The notes: generated from the letters alone by a model not told the origin. 38,939 nucleotides of DNA from Alphaproteobacteria bacterium (GCA_017383325.1 JAFNYG010000061.1:1-38939), one strand, 5' to 3'; shown: positions 1 to 7,207, counted from the first letter of the stretch. Translations and numbers: made by a program.

Positions 1-276
1 ACATTTTTCGCAGAATTCGGCATCAAATCCAGAACCAGACAATATGCGTTTGGTATTGGTCATCAGGCGTTCAGATTCTTCACCAAACAGTTTATAATCA
101 TCACAATCATGCAATAATGCAGCAGCAGCCACCAAATCACGATTAGCAGATGTAATTTCATCACAAAATTTCATTGCCATATTATAAACGCGAAACACAT
201 GTTTATCATCATGCCCGTTAGAGTTATTTTTAAGTAATTCAATCACTGCATTTTTTATATATTCAACACCTGTCAT
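1..276 (-). CDS. HD-domain phosphohydrolase, 3' end outside window
   Basis: The first 92 codons of a leftward gene are present; the 3' end lies beyond the window edge. The ATG is at 274-276 with an AAAGGTG Shine-Dalgarno about 6 bases upstream. The protein begins MTGVEYIKNAV and shows the HD signature: a His in GHDDKH, then HVFRVYNMA, and LLHDCDDYK with the HD pair near residues 58-59. HD-superfamily proteins are metal-dependent phosphohydrolases, often acting on nucleotides or phosphate esters. The spacing resembles small uncharacterised HD proteins of the YedJ type, but substrate cannot be told from this fragment. The long non-coding region upstream gives no functional context. Confidence 0.75.
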   Translation of the reverse strand, partial: MTGVEYIKNAVIELLKNNSNGHDDKHVFRVYNMAMKFCDEITSANRDLVAAAALLHDCDDYKLFGEESERLMTNTKRILSGSGFDAEFCEKC

Positions 277-345
277 ACAGACACCTTTATTGCAGCATGA
301 CATGCTATCATAAAAAACTATATATGTCCAAATGTTATTAAAAAA

Positions 346-394
346 GTTCGAAAGTTGAAAAAATTTACAAATTTTTATTTGTTGACTTTCGAAC
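346..394. repeat. Inverted repeat with TTCGAA core
   Basis: GTTCGAAAGT at 346-355 is perfectly inverted as ACTTTCGAAC at 385-394, with a 29-base AT-rich spacer. Each arm contains the palindrome TTCGAA. There is no T-run, so it is not an obvious terminator. The right arm overlaps the -35 of the possible promoter at 382-411, so an operator is possible. Confidence 0.5.
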
Positions 395-600
395 TCGCCA
401 AAGTCTTATATTTTTGCCCTCTGGAATGCGCACGAGACCTTGATAAACAATAACCAACCGCAGGGCAAAAAGTCTATCAAAAACATCCGTTTTTGCGCGG
501 TTGCTAATTGTTCATCTGCGTATTCGCCATGCGCTTTGCTCTGGCGTATCCGTGCGCCCAGGAATAAATAAAAACACCCAAAAGGGTGTTTTTGTTTATT
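382..600 (+). ncRNA. Candidate small RNA between promoter and terminator
   Basis: TTGACT at 382-387 is followed after 18 bases by TTATAT at 406-411, a plausible sigma70 promoter. About 150 bases downstream a strong hairpin with a T-rich tail (563-600) could end the transcript. Between them lies a 10-bp inverted repeat (411-420 with 462-471, 41-base loop). No reading frame with a ribosome-binding site is present. I do not recognise 6S, 4.5S, tmRNA or RNase P signatures. This is a structural guess only. Confidence 0.25.
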
Positions 601-615
601 TTGGTTGGGGCGCAC
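549..615. repeat. Copy 1 of duplicated tRNA-end/terminator module
   Basis: The module consists of TCCGTGCG, a short variable stretch, AATAAA leading into a terminator hairpin, TTTATT, then TGGTTGGGGCGCAC. The last part matches the reverse complement of the tRNA-Gln 3' end including CCA. The outer arms GTGCGCCC (552-559) and GGGCGCAC (608-615) are themselves inverted. A second copy lies at 722-785 and includes the real tRNA end. Confidence 0.6.
563..600. terminator. Bidirectional hairpin terminator
   Basis: A 17-base arm (563-579) pairs with 584-600 with one G-T wobble around an AAAA loop. Both sides are A/T-rich, so it could terminate in either direction. Confidence 0.75.
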
Positions 616-721
616 ACAGGGGTGTGGGGATGTCCCCCACTAGGGTTTTGGGAAATCTGTGATTTTCCGAAACACGTACAAAACATTGATAATGTTTTGC
701 AGTACAATCACCGATTGTACA

Positions 722-785
722 ATCCGTGCGTATACCAAATAAAAAATGCCCCACCGGGCATTGTTTATTCTGGTTGGGGCGCACG
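722..785. repeat. Copy 2 of duplicated tRNA-end/terminator module
   Basis: Same order as copy 1 at 549-615: TCCGTGCG, short spacer, AATAAA, hairpin, TTTATT, TGGTTGGGGCGCAC. Here the right end is the genuine 3' end of tRNA-Gln. The two copies are about 172 bases apart and their hairpin stems differ in sequence. Confidence 0.6.
741..766 (-). terminator. Terminator of tRNA-Gln
   Basis: The stem AATGCCC (745-751) / GGGCATT (756-762) lies just after the tRNA 3' CCA on the minus strand and is followed by a T-run in that direction. Confidence 0.75.
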
Positions 786-844
786 GATTCGAACCATGAT
801 AAAGAGAACCAAAATCTCTTGTCCTACCATTAGACGACACCCCA
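771..844 (-). tRNA. tRNA-Gln (anticodon UUG)
   Basis: The minus strand folds into a full cloverleaf of 74 bases with CCA encoded. The acceptor arm TGGGGTG pairs with CGCCCCA (one T-G wobble), followed by discriminator A and CCA. The anticodon stem AGAGA/TCTCT encloses loop TTTTGGT with anticodon TTG. The T arm is CATGG/CCGTG with loop TTCGAAT, and the D arm carries AATGGTAGG. The U1-A72 weak first pair is typical of bacterial tRNA-Gln. A promoter sits just upstream (856-883) and a terminator just downstream (741-766), so it is a single-gene transcription unit. Confidence 0.95.
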
Positions 845-855
845 ATGTACCGGCA

Positions 856-883
856 ATTATAACTGTTGCACAAATTTTTGCAA
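856..883 (-). promoter_or_regulatory. Promoter of tRNA-Gln
   Basis: On the minus strand TTGCAA (878-883) and TATAAT (856-861) are separated by 16 bases. The predicted start lies a few bases before the tRNA 5' end at 844. Confidence 0.7.
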
Positions 884-904
884 TAACAAAATACAGATTT
901 TCCA

Positions 905-936
905 TACAAAAAAATCCCCCAAATTTTTTGGGGGAT
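905..936 (-). terminator. Terminator of aspS
   Basis: The stem ATCCCCC (914-920) / GGGGGAT (930-936) is followed on the minus strand by a run of Ts, 6 bases after the aspS stop codon. Confidence 0.85.
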
Positions 937-942
937 AATTAC

Positions 943-2712
943 TCAGTTTTTCTTGCGTACCTGAATATGTACTTCGCGCAACTGTTTTTCTGTCACAGTT
1001 GTTGGCGCCCCCATCATCAGGTCCTGTCCCCTTTGATTTGTTGGGAATATCACAACCTGGCGCAGATTTGGTTCATCCAACATAATCTGAACCAGTCGAT
1101 CCAAACCGAACGCGCACCCACCGTGCGGTGGCGCACCATATTGGAACGCGGTATACATTCCGCCAAACTTTTCTTTGACGATTTCTTCACTGTACCCTGT
1201 TATGTCAAAGCACTTTAACATAACCTCTGGGTTAAAGTTACGCAAACCACCACTGCAAATTTCTGCGCCATTTAACACCATATCAAATTGCGCAGCCTTG
1301 ATTTCCAATGGATTTTTAGTATTCAATTCTTGCAATGTCGCCATCGGGAACGAGAACGGATTATGCGTAAACGCGATACCTGTTGGCGATTCTTCATCTG
1401 CCTCAAAGAATGGGAATTCTTCTATCCAACAGAAACGGAATTCTTTTGGATCAATCAGCCCCAAATCATCGCCTAATTTATTACGCAGTTTTCCTGCGGC
1501 CTTGGCGGCTGCATTCTTTTCATCACACACAAAGAACAACGACGAATTATCACCTGCAATTTCGCGCAGTTTTGCAACCCGTCCTTCGTCTAATTTTTTA
1601 GCAACCGGCCCCTTGGCTTCGTCGGCAAAAACAATATATCCCAATCCACCCAGTCCTAATTCTTTGACCGCAAATTCACCCAATTTATCAAACCAAGAAC
1701 GTGGTTTGTCCGCTGAATTTGGTGCGGGTATTGCACGCACAACACTGCCATTTTCAACCGCATTTGCAAAGATTCCAAAATCAGATCCACGGAAAATTTC
1801 CGTCACATCATGAATAATGATTGGATTACGCAAATCTGGTTTATCTGATCCATATTTCAACATTGCTTCATCAAATGGAATATGTGGTATTTCTGGATGC
1901 ACCTTGGCCCCTGGGACAAATTCGCGAATCATTTCTGGCATCAGCGTATTACCCACCGCCTGAATATCTGGCAAATCCACAAACGACATTTCCAAATCCA
2001 ACTGATAGAATTCCAGTAATCTGTCTGCACGCAAATCTTCGTCACGGAAACATGGCGCAATCTGGAAATAGCGGTCAAATCCCGAAATCTGAATAAACTG
2101 TTTGAACTGTTGTGGCGCCTGTGGCAATGCATAGAACATACCATGATGATTGCGGCTTGGCACAATAAAGTCACGTGCACCTTCTGGGCTGGACGCGGTT
2201 AAAATAGGTGTCTGGAATTCCGAAAAACCCATATCCCACATTTTATCACGAATATATTTCATCACACGGTTACGGAACAAAATATTTTTATGCAAACTTT
2301 CACGTCTTAAATCGATATATCTATATTTCAAACGCAAATCTTCGGCGACCGAATCGTCATCCCCGAACACCTGGAACGGCAACACATCTGAATTAGTCAA
2401 CACTTCAAAAGAATCTGCCTGAATTTCAATACCACCGGTTGGAATTTTATCATTAACTGCATTTGCGTCACGCGCAACGACACTGCCCTGCACCTTGATA
2501 ACAGATTCCGGGCGCACTTTTTCCAGTGCTTCATTTCCCCCATCAAAAACAATCTGTGTAATTCCATAATTATCGCGCAGGTCAACAAACATCAACGCCC
2601 CATGGTCGCGTTTACGATGCACCCACCCCGACAAGACAACTTGTTCACCAACATTACTTGTATTTAATTCGCCACAAGTATGCGTTCTGTACTTTGATTT
2701 CAAAGATAACAT
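943..2712 (-). CDS. aspS: Aspartyl-tRNA synthetase, non-discriminating type
   Basis: A 589-residue class IIb synthetase that charges tRNA with aspartate in the cytoplasm. An N-terminal OB-fold anticodon domain (about 1-105) precedes the catalytic core. Motif 2 is FRDED (222-226) and motif 3 is AFGLDR (534-539); the insert between them is the length of the bacterial GAD domain. Residue H37 in RKRDHG is the His that marks non-discriminating AspRS (also able to charge tRNA-Asn for GatCAB), where E. coli has Leu. The ATG at 2712 is chosen because homology starts there and AGGGA lies about 8 bases upstream; the open frame runs a further 44 codons into the leader, which is untranslated RNA structure. 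Regulation is probably by the upstream T-box. A terminator follows the stop. Confidence 0.97.
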   Translation of the reverse strand: MLSLKSKYRTHTCGELNTSNVGEQVVLSGWVHRKRDHGALMFVDLRDNYGITQIVFDGGNEALEKVRPESVIKVQGSVVARDANAVNDKIPTGGIEIQADSFEVLTNSDVLPFQVFGDDDSVAEDLRLKYRYIDLRRESLHKNILFRNRVMKYIRDKMWDMGFSEFQTPILTASSPEGARDFIVPSRNHHGMFYALPQAPQQFKQFIQISGFDRYFQIAPCFRDEDLRADRLLEFYQLDLEMSFVDLPDIQAVGNTLMPEMIREFVPGAKVHPEIPHIPFDEAMLKYGSDKPDLRNPIIIHDVTEIFRGSDFGIFANAVENGSVVRAIPAPNSADKPRSWFDKLGEFAVKELGLGGLGYIVFADEAKGPVAKKLDEGRVAKLREIAGDNSSLFFVCDEKNAAAKAAGKLRNKLGDDLGLIDPKEFRFCWIEEFPFFEADEESPTGIAFTHNPFSFPMATLQELNTKNPLEIKAAQFDMVLNGAEICSGGLRNFNPEVMLKCFDITGYSEEIVKEKFGGMYTAFQYGAPPHGGCAFGLDRLVQIMLDEPNLRQVVIFPTNQRGQDLMMGAPTTVTEKQLREVHIQVRKKN

Positions 2713-2766
2713 CTTGGTCCCTTTTTCATTTTGGGCGCGAAATAAAACATTGGAATTTCGGCACCC
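2713..2766 (-). promoter_or_regulatory. aspS leader hairpin and ribosome-binding site
   Basis: Between the T-box and the start codon a hairpin pairs GGGTG-C-CGAAAT (minus strand, plus 2755-2766) with ATTTCGCGCCC (plus 2733-2743), 11 pairs with one bulged C. No T-run follows, so it is not a normal terminator. AAAAAGGGA then lies before the ATG. The 5' strand GCGGGTGCC (plus 2760-2768) can alternatively pair with GGCACC[G]CGC of the T-box motif, so the two folds compete. How this controls translation or termination is not clear. Confidence 0.45.
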
Positions 2767-2784
2767 GCTTTTAATTGTTAAACC

Positions 2785-2921
2785 TTGGGGGCGCAAGTCA
2801 TTTATGGCTGCGCGGTGCCACCCCAAACTTATAACTTTATTCACCCAGGAACGAACACTCTATGGTTGTCAATCACGTCATCATGTTCCAGCCTGCGACG
2901 TGCAGATTCTAAATCATAAAA
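2785..2921 (-). promoter_or_regulatory. T-box-like riboswitch upstream of aspS
   Basis: On the minus strand GGGTGGCACCGCG (plus 2811-2823) matches the T-box consensus GGGUGGNACCGCG at every fixed base. The antiterminator-type fold is complete: UUGGGG (2821-2826) pairs with CCCCAA (2785-2790), the bulge is UGGCACC (2814-2820), and GCGCA (2809-2813) pairs with UGCGC (2791-2795). The bulge UGGC would pair with GCCA, the 3' end of an uncharged tRNA with discriminator G, as tRNA-Asp has. Upstream a short stem (CACGTC 2897-2902 / GACGTG 2874-2879) and a weaker lower stem (2915-2921 / 2858-2864) flank a loop containing GAC (2868-2870) followed by A, a candidate Asp specifier. Stem I would be very short and is the least certain part. 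Confidence 0.75.
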
Positions 2922-2936
2922 AATAAAATTTCAACA

Positions 2937-2965
2937 AAAAACCCGCATTTTCATTGCGGGTTTTT
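2937..2965. terminator. Bidirectional terminator between ligase gene and aspS
   Basis: AAAAACCCGCA and TGCGGGTTTTT form an 11-pair hairpin with A/T tails on both sides. It follows the stop codon of the ligase gene and separates it from the aspS leader. Confidence 0.85.
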
Positions 2966-2983
2966 CTGTCTGACATCATGCAA

Positions 2984-4564
2984 TTATTCATGACGATCTG
3001 GATATTTACCATCTATCAGGTTTTTGCGCACCACATGGTGTTTAACCTTTTGTGTACTGGTCAATGGCAAATCATCTGTTGTCATTGCAAAATGGGTCAC
3101 CCATTTATAGCTGGCAACCTTTTTATTTTCTGCTGCGATTGCCGCCCCCAGTTTTTCTAATGTCATACCCTCTTCTACGCTAAACACCGCATATGTTACG
3201 GTTTTATCCTTTACCCGATGTTCGAACACTGCAACATTTTTAACGCCTGGGATGGTAATGAACATACCTTCCAACTCGTCCGGATAAACATTTTTACCAC
3301 TGTCCAAAACGATGACCTGCTTTTTACGACCAGCAAAATGCAATTCACCATTTTTATCCATAGACACCATGTCACCTGTATTAAAGAATCCACGTTCATC
3401 AAATATTTCTTTATTTGCTTCTTCGTTATTCAGGTATCCACCGAACACCTGGTGACCGCGCAACCACAGAACCCCAACACCATCTTCGTTTTTATCACGA
3501 ATTTCACATTCGTTATTCAGTGTTGGTCCACCAAAGGCAAATGGGAAACGCTTTTTAGTTGGTTTTGAAATACAGATTGGTCCAACAGTTTCTGTCAAAC
3601 CATATCCCTGAATAAATGTCAGCCCCAAACGTTCATAGAACGTTTCAACCTCTGGCTTGGTTGCGGCCCCACCTGCGATTAACAGACGCGCCCGTCCACC
3701 AAACACATCCAAAATTGGTTTTTGAACCTTGCGTACCAATGCACCCAGACCAATTTTTTGCAAGAGCTTACCACGCTTTAACACAAGTGATACCAACCAC
3801 CATTTTTTCTGTGCCTTGACATTATCAATAATTCTGTTACGGAAAACTTCCCACAATCTTGGCACCGCCGGGATAACCTGTGGACGGTATTTTTTAAAGT
3901 CCGCCATAATTTCCTTTGGATTAATTGTTGGCTGTAATAACACACCTGCCCCGAAATGAATTGTTGCCAAAATTTCGACACCAAATCCAAACACGTGATA
4001 CATTGGCAAGAATCCGTACAATATATCCCCTTCGCGAATCCATTCCGCCATCGATTCCAACGAATTTGCACATTCAACCAGATTAAAGTGTGTCAGTGGC
4101 ACAACCTTTGGCGTACCTGTTGAACCCGACGTAAACGACATTGTTGCGATATCCAAAGATTCAACCGCCGCCGGTTTCAAATCTGGATTCACCTTGCCAT
4201 CTTTTTTGGTGATATCATAAAATGTAAATTTATCTGTTTTATAAAAGAAAGACTTTTCCGCACAAACCAATTTACAATTTGTCGTTGTTGTCATATTGTC
4301 ATATTCAAACGGCGTCAGATTTGTATCCAGCAACAACACCGTCCCCCCCAGATACCAAATCGCAAACAGCGAAATTGGAAATTCAGGAATATTATGTGAC
4401 AAAATACCAACCACATCACCTTTTTTCACACCGGCCTTATCCAGTGACGCTGCGCGCGCCTTGACCAAGCCGACAAAATCTTTGTACGAAACGCCTTCGC
4501 GCACCAGATACAAATTATCTGGCCATGTTTGGGCAGCTCTTTCTAACAATTGATACATATTCAT
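2984..4564 (-). CDS. AMP-forming acyl-CoA synthetase/ligase
   Basis: A 526-residue member of the ANL adenylating superfamily, which activates a carboxylate with ATP and usually transfers it to CoA. The P-loop-like motif A3 TSGSTGTPK lies at 145-153, YGLTET at 321-326, TGD at 397-399, and the C-terminal catalytic Lys region LTSTQKVK near 501-508. Length and motifs fit long- or medium-chain fatty acyl-CoA ligases, but substrate is not determined; o-succinylbenzoate-CoA ligase or an acyl-ACP synthetase are alternatives. The ATG at 4564 follows AAGGA by 9 bases; a second in-frame ATG is at 4558. The open frame extends further upstream, but that part overlaps the divergent xthA promoter and is not protein-like. 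A terminator follows at 2937. Confidence 0.85.
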   Translation of the reverse strand: MNMYQLLERAAQTWPDNLYLVREGVSYKDFVGLVKARAASLDKAGVKKGDVVGILSHNIPEFPISLFAIWYLGGTVLLLDTNLTPFEYDNMTTTTNCKLVCAEKSFFYKTDKFTFYDITKKDGKVNPDLKPAAVESLDIATMSFTSGSTGTPKVVPLTHFNLVECANSLESMAEWIREGDILYGFLPMYHVFGFGVEILATIHFGAGVLLQPTINPKEIMADFKKYRPQVIPAVPRLWEVFRNRIIDNVKAQKKWWLVSLVLKRGKLLQKIGLGALVRKVQKPILDVFGGRARLLIAGGAATKPEVETFYERLGLTFIQGYGLTETVGPICISKPTKKRFPFAFGGPTLNNECEIRDKNEDGVGVLWLRGHQVFGGYLNNEEANKEIFDERGFFNTGDMVSMDKNGELHFAGRKKQVIVLDSGKNVYPDELEGMFITIPGVKNVAVFEHRVKDKTVTYAVFSVEEGMTLEKLGAAIAAENKKVASYKWVTHFAMTTDDLPLTSTQKVKHHVVRKNLIDGKYPDRHE

Positions 4565-4580
4565 GTTATAAAAATCCTTG

Positions 4581-4609
4581 TTGTTTTTTATATTGGACAC
4601 GGATATTAT
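4581..4609 (+). promoter_or_regulatory. Promoter of xthA
   Basis: TTGTTT (4581-4586), 17-base spacer, TATTAT (4604-4609). The start would leave a leader of roughly 20 bases holding AAAGGA. Confidence 0.6.
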
Positions 4610-4634
4610 ACTCATGAATAAAAGGAAAGCAAAT

Positions 4635-5405
4635 ATGAAAATCTTGACATTAAATATCAACTCTATACGCGCCCATATTGAAAGCTTTATTGACATCCTG
4701 CGTCGTGGTGAATATGACACAATCCTGGTCCAGGAATTAAAGGTTGAAACCGCAAATTTTCCCCACATGCTGTTTGACGAATTCGGCTATAACATCAAGG
4801 TTTTTGGTCAAAAATCATGGAATGGGGTTGCTATTTTCTCTAAATTTTCAATAGAAGACACCATTCTTGGCATGCCAAATTACGCCGACCCGAATGCCCG
4901 CTTTCTTGAATGCGTAATTGACGGTCGCATACGTATTATCAACACATACATGCCCAATGGGGACACCGTCGAATCACCAAAATTCCCGTACAAATTGGAA
5001 TGGATGCGTGCATTCACAGACTATATCAGCCAATATCTGGATTCCCCAGAACCTGTAATTATCGGTGGCGACTTTAACGTTGCAATCGAAGATCGCGACA
5101 TCTGGAAACCAAAAAATTACGAAGGCATTGCAATTTCTGCACCCGCCGCACGCGCCATTATGAACGAATGGTTAAACGCCGGTTGGACAGACGCATGGCG
5201 TACCCTGCACCCGGACGAAATTGATTACACATGGTACGGATACCGCGGTCGCGATACTGTTGGCAATAAACAAGGCCTGCGCCTGGATTATTTCCTGTGT
5301 AATAAAACAGCGGCAAAAATGATAACCAATTGCGAAATCGACATTGAACCGCGCCTGCACAGCAAACCCACAGACCATTGTGGATTGATGCTGGAACTGA
5401 AATAA
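4635..5405 (+). CDS. xthA: Exodeoxyribonuclease III (AP endonuclease)
   Basis: A 256-residue EEP-family nuclease that cleaves at abasic sites and removes 3'-blocking groups in base-excision repair. The expected motifs are in order: LNINSIRAH near the N-terminus, QELK (normally QETK), the GGDFNVA motif with following acidic residues, LRLDYFL, and TDHCGL near the C-terminus supplying the catalytic Asp-His. The length is typical for the family. The ATG at 4635 has AAAGGA about 8 bases upstream; an earlier in-frame ATG at 4614 lacks a good site. The gene is divergent from the ligase gene and converges on ftsA-rpe across a shared terminator. It could act with the ung and HhH-GPD glycosylases encoded elsewhere in the window. 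Confidence 0.93.
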   Translation: MKILTLNINSIRAHIESFIDILRRGEYDTILVQELKVETANFPHMLFDEFGYNIKVFGQKSWNGVAIFSKFSIEDTILGMPNYADPNARFLECVIDGRIRIINTYMPNGDTVESPKFPYKLEWMRAFTDYISQYLDSPEPVIIGGDFNVAIEDRDIWKPKNYEGIAISAPAARAIMNEWLNAGWTDAWRTLHPDEIDYTWYGYRGRDTVGNKQGLRLDYFLCNKTAAKMITNCEIDIEPRLHSKPTDHCGLMLELK

Positions 5406-5426
5406 AAATCCCCATTTGGGGATTTT
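5405..5426. terminator. Bidirectional terminator between xthA and ftsA-rpe
   Basis: AAAATCCCC pairs with GGGGATTTT around ATTT, located between the convergent stop codons at 5405 and 5429. Confidence 0.85.
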
Positions 5427-5428
5427 AT

Positions 5429-7204
5429 TTATTCTGTTTTTTTCATCAAACTGAATACCGCCAACGGGAAATCCGGCGCATTGGCCAAATATGATCCAGA
5501 CACCAGCAAATCCGCACCTGCATTCCAACACAACTGGGCCGTCTTGTCATTAATCCCCCCATCAACAGATATCGTAAATTTCAACCCATACTTTTTTCTG
5601 GTTGCCGCCAAAATTGAAATCTTGTGCAAAGCCCCTGGATCAAAGACCTGGCCTGCGGCCCCCGGTTTTACAGACATAACCACAACTTCGTCCAAATCAC
5701 GCAAAATCTGCGTCAGCAATTTCACCGAAGAATCAGGATTTAACGCCACCCCAACACGTCGCCCAGACGCACGAATATTTCGCACAGCGGTTTTCAACCC
5801 TGACGTATTGGTCGACAATATCACGGTATCCGCGCCCGCTGCAATTGCATCTGCGGCCCAGACAACGGGGCTTTCTGTCATTAAATGCACATGCAAATGC
5901 GCATTTGTTCGTGCCCGAATATTTTTCAGTTCTTCGATACCACCTGTGATTCTATCCACATAAAACCCATCCATTATATCGACATGAATCATCGATATTC
6001 CTGCGGACCTGAACATGGTATATGTATCTGCGCGTTGCATATCAAAACATAGCGTACTGGGCAATATCGGCACAAATTTCTTAACTGGCCGGGACTTTCT
6101 GCGCAGTATTTTTCTGAACCACCCTGTACGCTGTGCCCAGCGCTCGTGCCGCGCGATATAGTTTTTACGCCTACCCTCTTCGCCTTGCCAAATATATTCC
6201 CCCAGCGCACGCACAGTTGCATCCATCGGCAGTAGCTCTGTAACAACGGCGAATGCATTTTCTATGAAATCACGCAATCCTTCTATCTCTGCGCCACCAC
6301 CTGTCAGAATAATTTTTGTTGGTTTATACTTTGTAAATGACGGCAAACACCTGTCTTTTAGTTGTCCAATAATATCAACCAATATCGGCAACACAATATC
6401 ATTTACATCGCCACGTGAAAAATCATATGCCCTGTCTGCCGGCGCAAATCGGTCCATTTCCTTTGGCACCAAAGACGCCACCGCGCGTTTAATTCTGTCT
6501 GCGGCATCAAAATCAATATTTAAATTCTGACAAATTGCATTTGTGATATCCGTTCCACCCAGCTTGATTTTTGTATGCCAAACCGGCCCACGATCTGTCC
6601 AAATTGACGCAGACGTAAATTCAGCCCCAAAATCTATAAACAGTGTTGTTTGTTTTTCTTGGCGGTACATTGCATTTTGCACCAACTGCGGGTCGAACAT
6701 TGCGTCCGCCTGCATATGTGCCCCGCGCAACTTTTCACAGATTGCATTCACGCCATCACACGAATAAAAGATAACCCCAAACGCAGATATTAATTGTTTA
6801 TCAACATGCCCCACAGGCGTATACATATTACGTGCCTGATTCGAATAATACCTCAGCGGGATAATATGCATTGGCACGAATCCATCTGGTGGGACAATCT
6901 GTGCAATTTGATTTCTAACATCCGTTGTTGTGATTTTGTGTTCCCCGCCCCACACTGTGCTTTTCGCCAGCATTTCATACTTTGCTTCGCCAAAATTTCC
7001 TGTTATATATGCAGAATCAAAATGTGTTGCGATTTGTTTTTCCAATTCATCCACAACAGACTTGATTGCAAACACAGTGTCAGTACTGTCGACCGAAAAA
7101 AATGCAGACTTGTCAATTCTGGCGCCGCGCACACGATATGCGATACCACGAACACCATACGAACCGATATCCAGGCACAAAAAAGAAGAATCGAACAAGT
7201 TCAT
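5429..7204 (-). CDS. ftsA-rpe: FtsA fused to ribulose-phosphate 3-epimerase
   Basis: One 591-residue frame joins two proteins. Residues 1-350 are FtsA-like: phosphate motif LDIGSYGVRG (11-20), second phosphate motif IDFGAEFTS (190-198), adenosine motif TGGGAEIEG (301-309). FtsA is the actin-like anchor of FtsZ. Residues 352-372 (WAQRTGWFRKILRRK core) form a basic amphipathic stretch like FtsA's membrane-targeting helix, but here it is internal. Residues 377-591 are a full-length Rpe: PSTL (381-384), HVDIMDG (407-413), VHLM (439-442), MSVKPGAAGQ (510-519), SVDGG (546-550). The metal and catalytic His and Asp positions are kept; MSVNPGFGGQ is altered to MSVKPGAAGQ. Start is 3 bases after the ftsQ stop. 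No ftsZ follows. Fusion is within one uninterrupted frame, with no sign of frameshift. Confidence 0.88.
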   Translation of the reverse strand: MNLFDSSFLCLDIGSYGVRGIAYRVRGARIDKSAFFSVDSTDTVFAIKSVVDELEKQIATHFDSAYITGNFGEAKYEMLAKSTVWGGEHKITTTDVRNQIAQIVPPDGFVPMHIIPLRYYSNQARNMYTPVGHVDKQLISAFGVIFYSCDGVNAICEKLRGAHMQADAMFDPQLVQNAMYRQEKQTTLFIDFGAEFTSASIWTDRGPVWHTKIKLGGTDITNAICQNLNIDFDAADRIKRAVASLVPKEMDRFAPADRAYDFSRGDVNDIVLPILVDIIGQLKDRCLPSFTKYKPTKIILTGGGAEIEGLRDFIENAFAVVTELLPMDATVRALGEYIWQGEEGRRKNYIARHERWAQRTGWFRKILRRKSRPVKKFVPILPSTLCFDMQRADTYTMFRSAGISMIHVDIMDGFYVDRITGGIEELKNIRARTNAHLHVHLMTESPVVWAADAIAAGADTVILSTNTSGLKTAVRNIRASGRRVGVALNPDSSVKLLTQILRDLDEVVVMSVKPGAAGQVFDPGALHKISILAATRKKYGLKFTISVDGGINDKTAQLCWNAGADLLVSGSYLANAPDFPLAVFSLMKKTE

Positions 7205-7207
7205 ATT

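Larger units (their letters stand above)
277..770. other. Non-coding region with hairpins and a duplicated module
   Basis: About 490 bases with no convincing gene. Short reading frames here lack ribosome-binding sites and protein-like composition. The region holds a 10-bp inverted repeat (346-355 with 385-394), a possible plus-strand promoter and small RNA (382-600), a 17-bp-stem bidirectional terminator (563-600), a second terminator (741-766), and two copies of a module carrying the tRNA-Gln 3' end. Bases 616-720 contain nothing further that I recognise. Confidence 0.6.

Noticed and set aside
406..1218. Several 60-210 residue reading frames across the tRNA region
   Set aside because: They overlap tRNA-Gln, terminators or aspS, lack ribosome-binding sites, and share residues only because of the duplicated tRNA-end module.
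2713..2844. N-terminal extension of aspS by 44 codons
   Set aside because: Homology to AspRS starts at the ATG at 2712, which has a good ribosome-binding site; the extension coincides with the T-box fold.
4565..4768. N-terminal extension of the acyl-CoA ligase by 68 codons
   Set aside because: It overlaps the xthA promoter and start on the other strand and does not resemble the family.
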